A stretch of 12,515 bases of DNA from contig DATEQV010000391.1 in NCBI GenBank assembly GCA_035272265.1, positions 1 through 12,515 of the forward strand. The letters run 5' to 3'. The notes beneath the pieces are model-generated. The model saw only the letters and a list, made by a program, of their open reading frames with translations. It searched no databases and was not told where the DNA came from. A program made the position numbers and the translations under genes. The stretch is from Acidisphaera sp035272265 (lineage in GTDB: Bacteria; Pseudomonadota; Alphaproteobacteria; Acetobacterales; Acetobacteraceae). This document shows positions 12,261 through 12,515 of the stretch, in pieces (positions within the stretch are counted from its first letter, which is position 1; the number at the start of each line of letters is the position of its first letter).

Positions 12261-12515
12261 GCGATGGCGCCCGCCGGGACGCGCACCGGTTGCGCGTGCA
12301 CGCCGAGGGCCGCGAGCGCCGTTCGCACGATGTCGCTCGGCGCCAGCCCGGCGTCGGCGATCTGCGGCGCTTGCGTGTCGTGCTCGATGAAGCGGTCGGG
12401 CAGCACCATCGGGCGCAGCTTCAGCCCGCCGTCCAGCAGCCCCGCCCAGCACAGGTGCTGCATCACCGCCGCCCCGAAGCCGCCCACCGACCCCTCCTCG
12501 ATGGTGATCACCACC
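12257..12515 (-). CDS. dxs: 1-deoxy-D-xylulose-5-phosphate synthase, C-terminal end (cut by window edge)
   Basis: Thiamine-diphosphate enzyme that condenses pyruvate and glyceraldehyde 3-phosphate, first step of the non-mevalonate isoprenoid pathway. Only the last 85 or so residues are here: VVITIEEGSVGGFGAAVMQH matches the transketolase C-terminal segment of Dxs (elsewhere TxEEnxxxGGxGsxV), followed by LRPMVLPDRFIEHDTQAPQI, then the terminal helix APSDIVRTALAAL. The stop TGA (12259-12257) overlaps the proposed CTG start of tlyA by 4 nt. The dxs-tlyA order is common in alphaproteobacteria. The frame continues beyond 12515. Confidence 0.9.
   Translation of the reverse strand, partial: VVITIEEGSVGGFGAAVMQHLCWAGLLDGGLKLRPMVLPDRFIEHDTQAPQIADAGLAPSDIVRTALAALGVHAQPVRVPAGAIA

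Noticed and set aside
12261..12452. Upstream extension of tlyA to 12452
   Set aside because: It overlaps the conserved dxs C-terminus and encodes an Arg/Ala-rich shadow sequence with no TlyA similarity.

Overview
The window is GC-rich chromosomal DNA with densely packed genes and typical alphaproteobacterial content. The fabI-aroC pair, the dxs-tlyA pair, a ttuC-type dehydrogenase and an FNR/FixK-like box all fit Rhodospirillales, perhaps Acetobacteraceae; this is an inference from gene content and composition, not a phylogenetic test. I see no rRNA, tRNA, CRISPR array, insertion sequence or phage gene. Twelve complete genes and two genes cut by the window edges are supported.

Left part (1-7174, all on the minus strand). 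Reading in the direction of transcription from the right: ttuC (tartrate/D-malate dehydrogenase family), pdxH (5 bp gap), a tandem universal stress protein, a MarR regulator whose GTG start overlaps the stress-protein stop (TAGTG), and a pirin/YhhW protein with a near-palindromic operator candidate just before it. A strong hairpin follows pirin. Next comes a secreted protein of unknown function with a Gly/Pro-rich tail, closed by a 10-bp-stem hairpin. Last is a two-gene unit, formylglycine-generating enzyme (FGE) then a Tat-type arylsulfatase, with an FNR-like box upstream. FGE converts the sulfatase active-site Cys (in CSPTR) to formylglycine, so the two form one functional unit: modifier and substrate.

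Middle part (7226-9825, plus strand). A stand-alone Uma2/DUF820 endonuclease-like gene starts 51 bp from the divergent ttuC start. It is followed by fabI (enoyl-ACP reductase) and aroC (chorismate synthase), 18 bp apart and probably co-transcribed.

Right part (9826-12515). A 396-residue protein of unknown function (plus strand) is preceded by an unusual inverted-repeat region and ends in a tandem 14-bp repeat that resembles a lac-type operator half. A 55-codon small protein follows, and its stop codon is nested with that of the convergent tlyA gene in a palindrome. tlyA (S4 plus FtsJ-like rRNA 2'-O-methyltransferase) has no usable ATG, GTG or TTG at its N-terminus and probably starts at a CTG overlapping the dxs stop. 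The dxs 3' end runs off the right edge.

Most of the window is ordinary metabolism. The points worth a second look are the FNR-like box in front of an oxygen-dependent enzyme, the MarR/pirin operator candidate, the unknown 396-residue protein with a possible dead nuclease core, the repeats flanking it, the small convergent gene, and the CTG start of tlyA.
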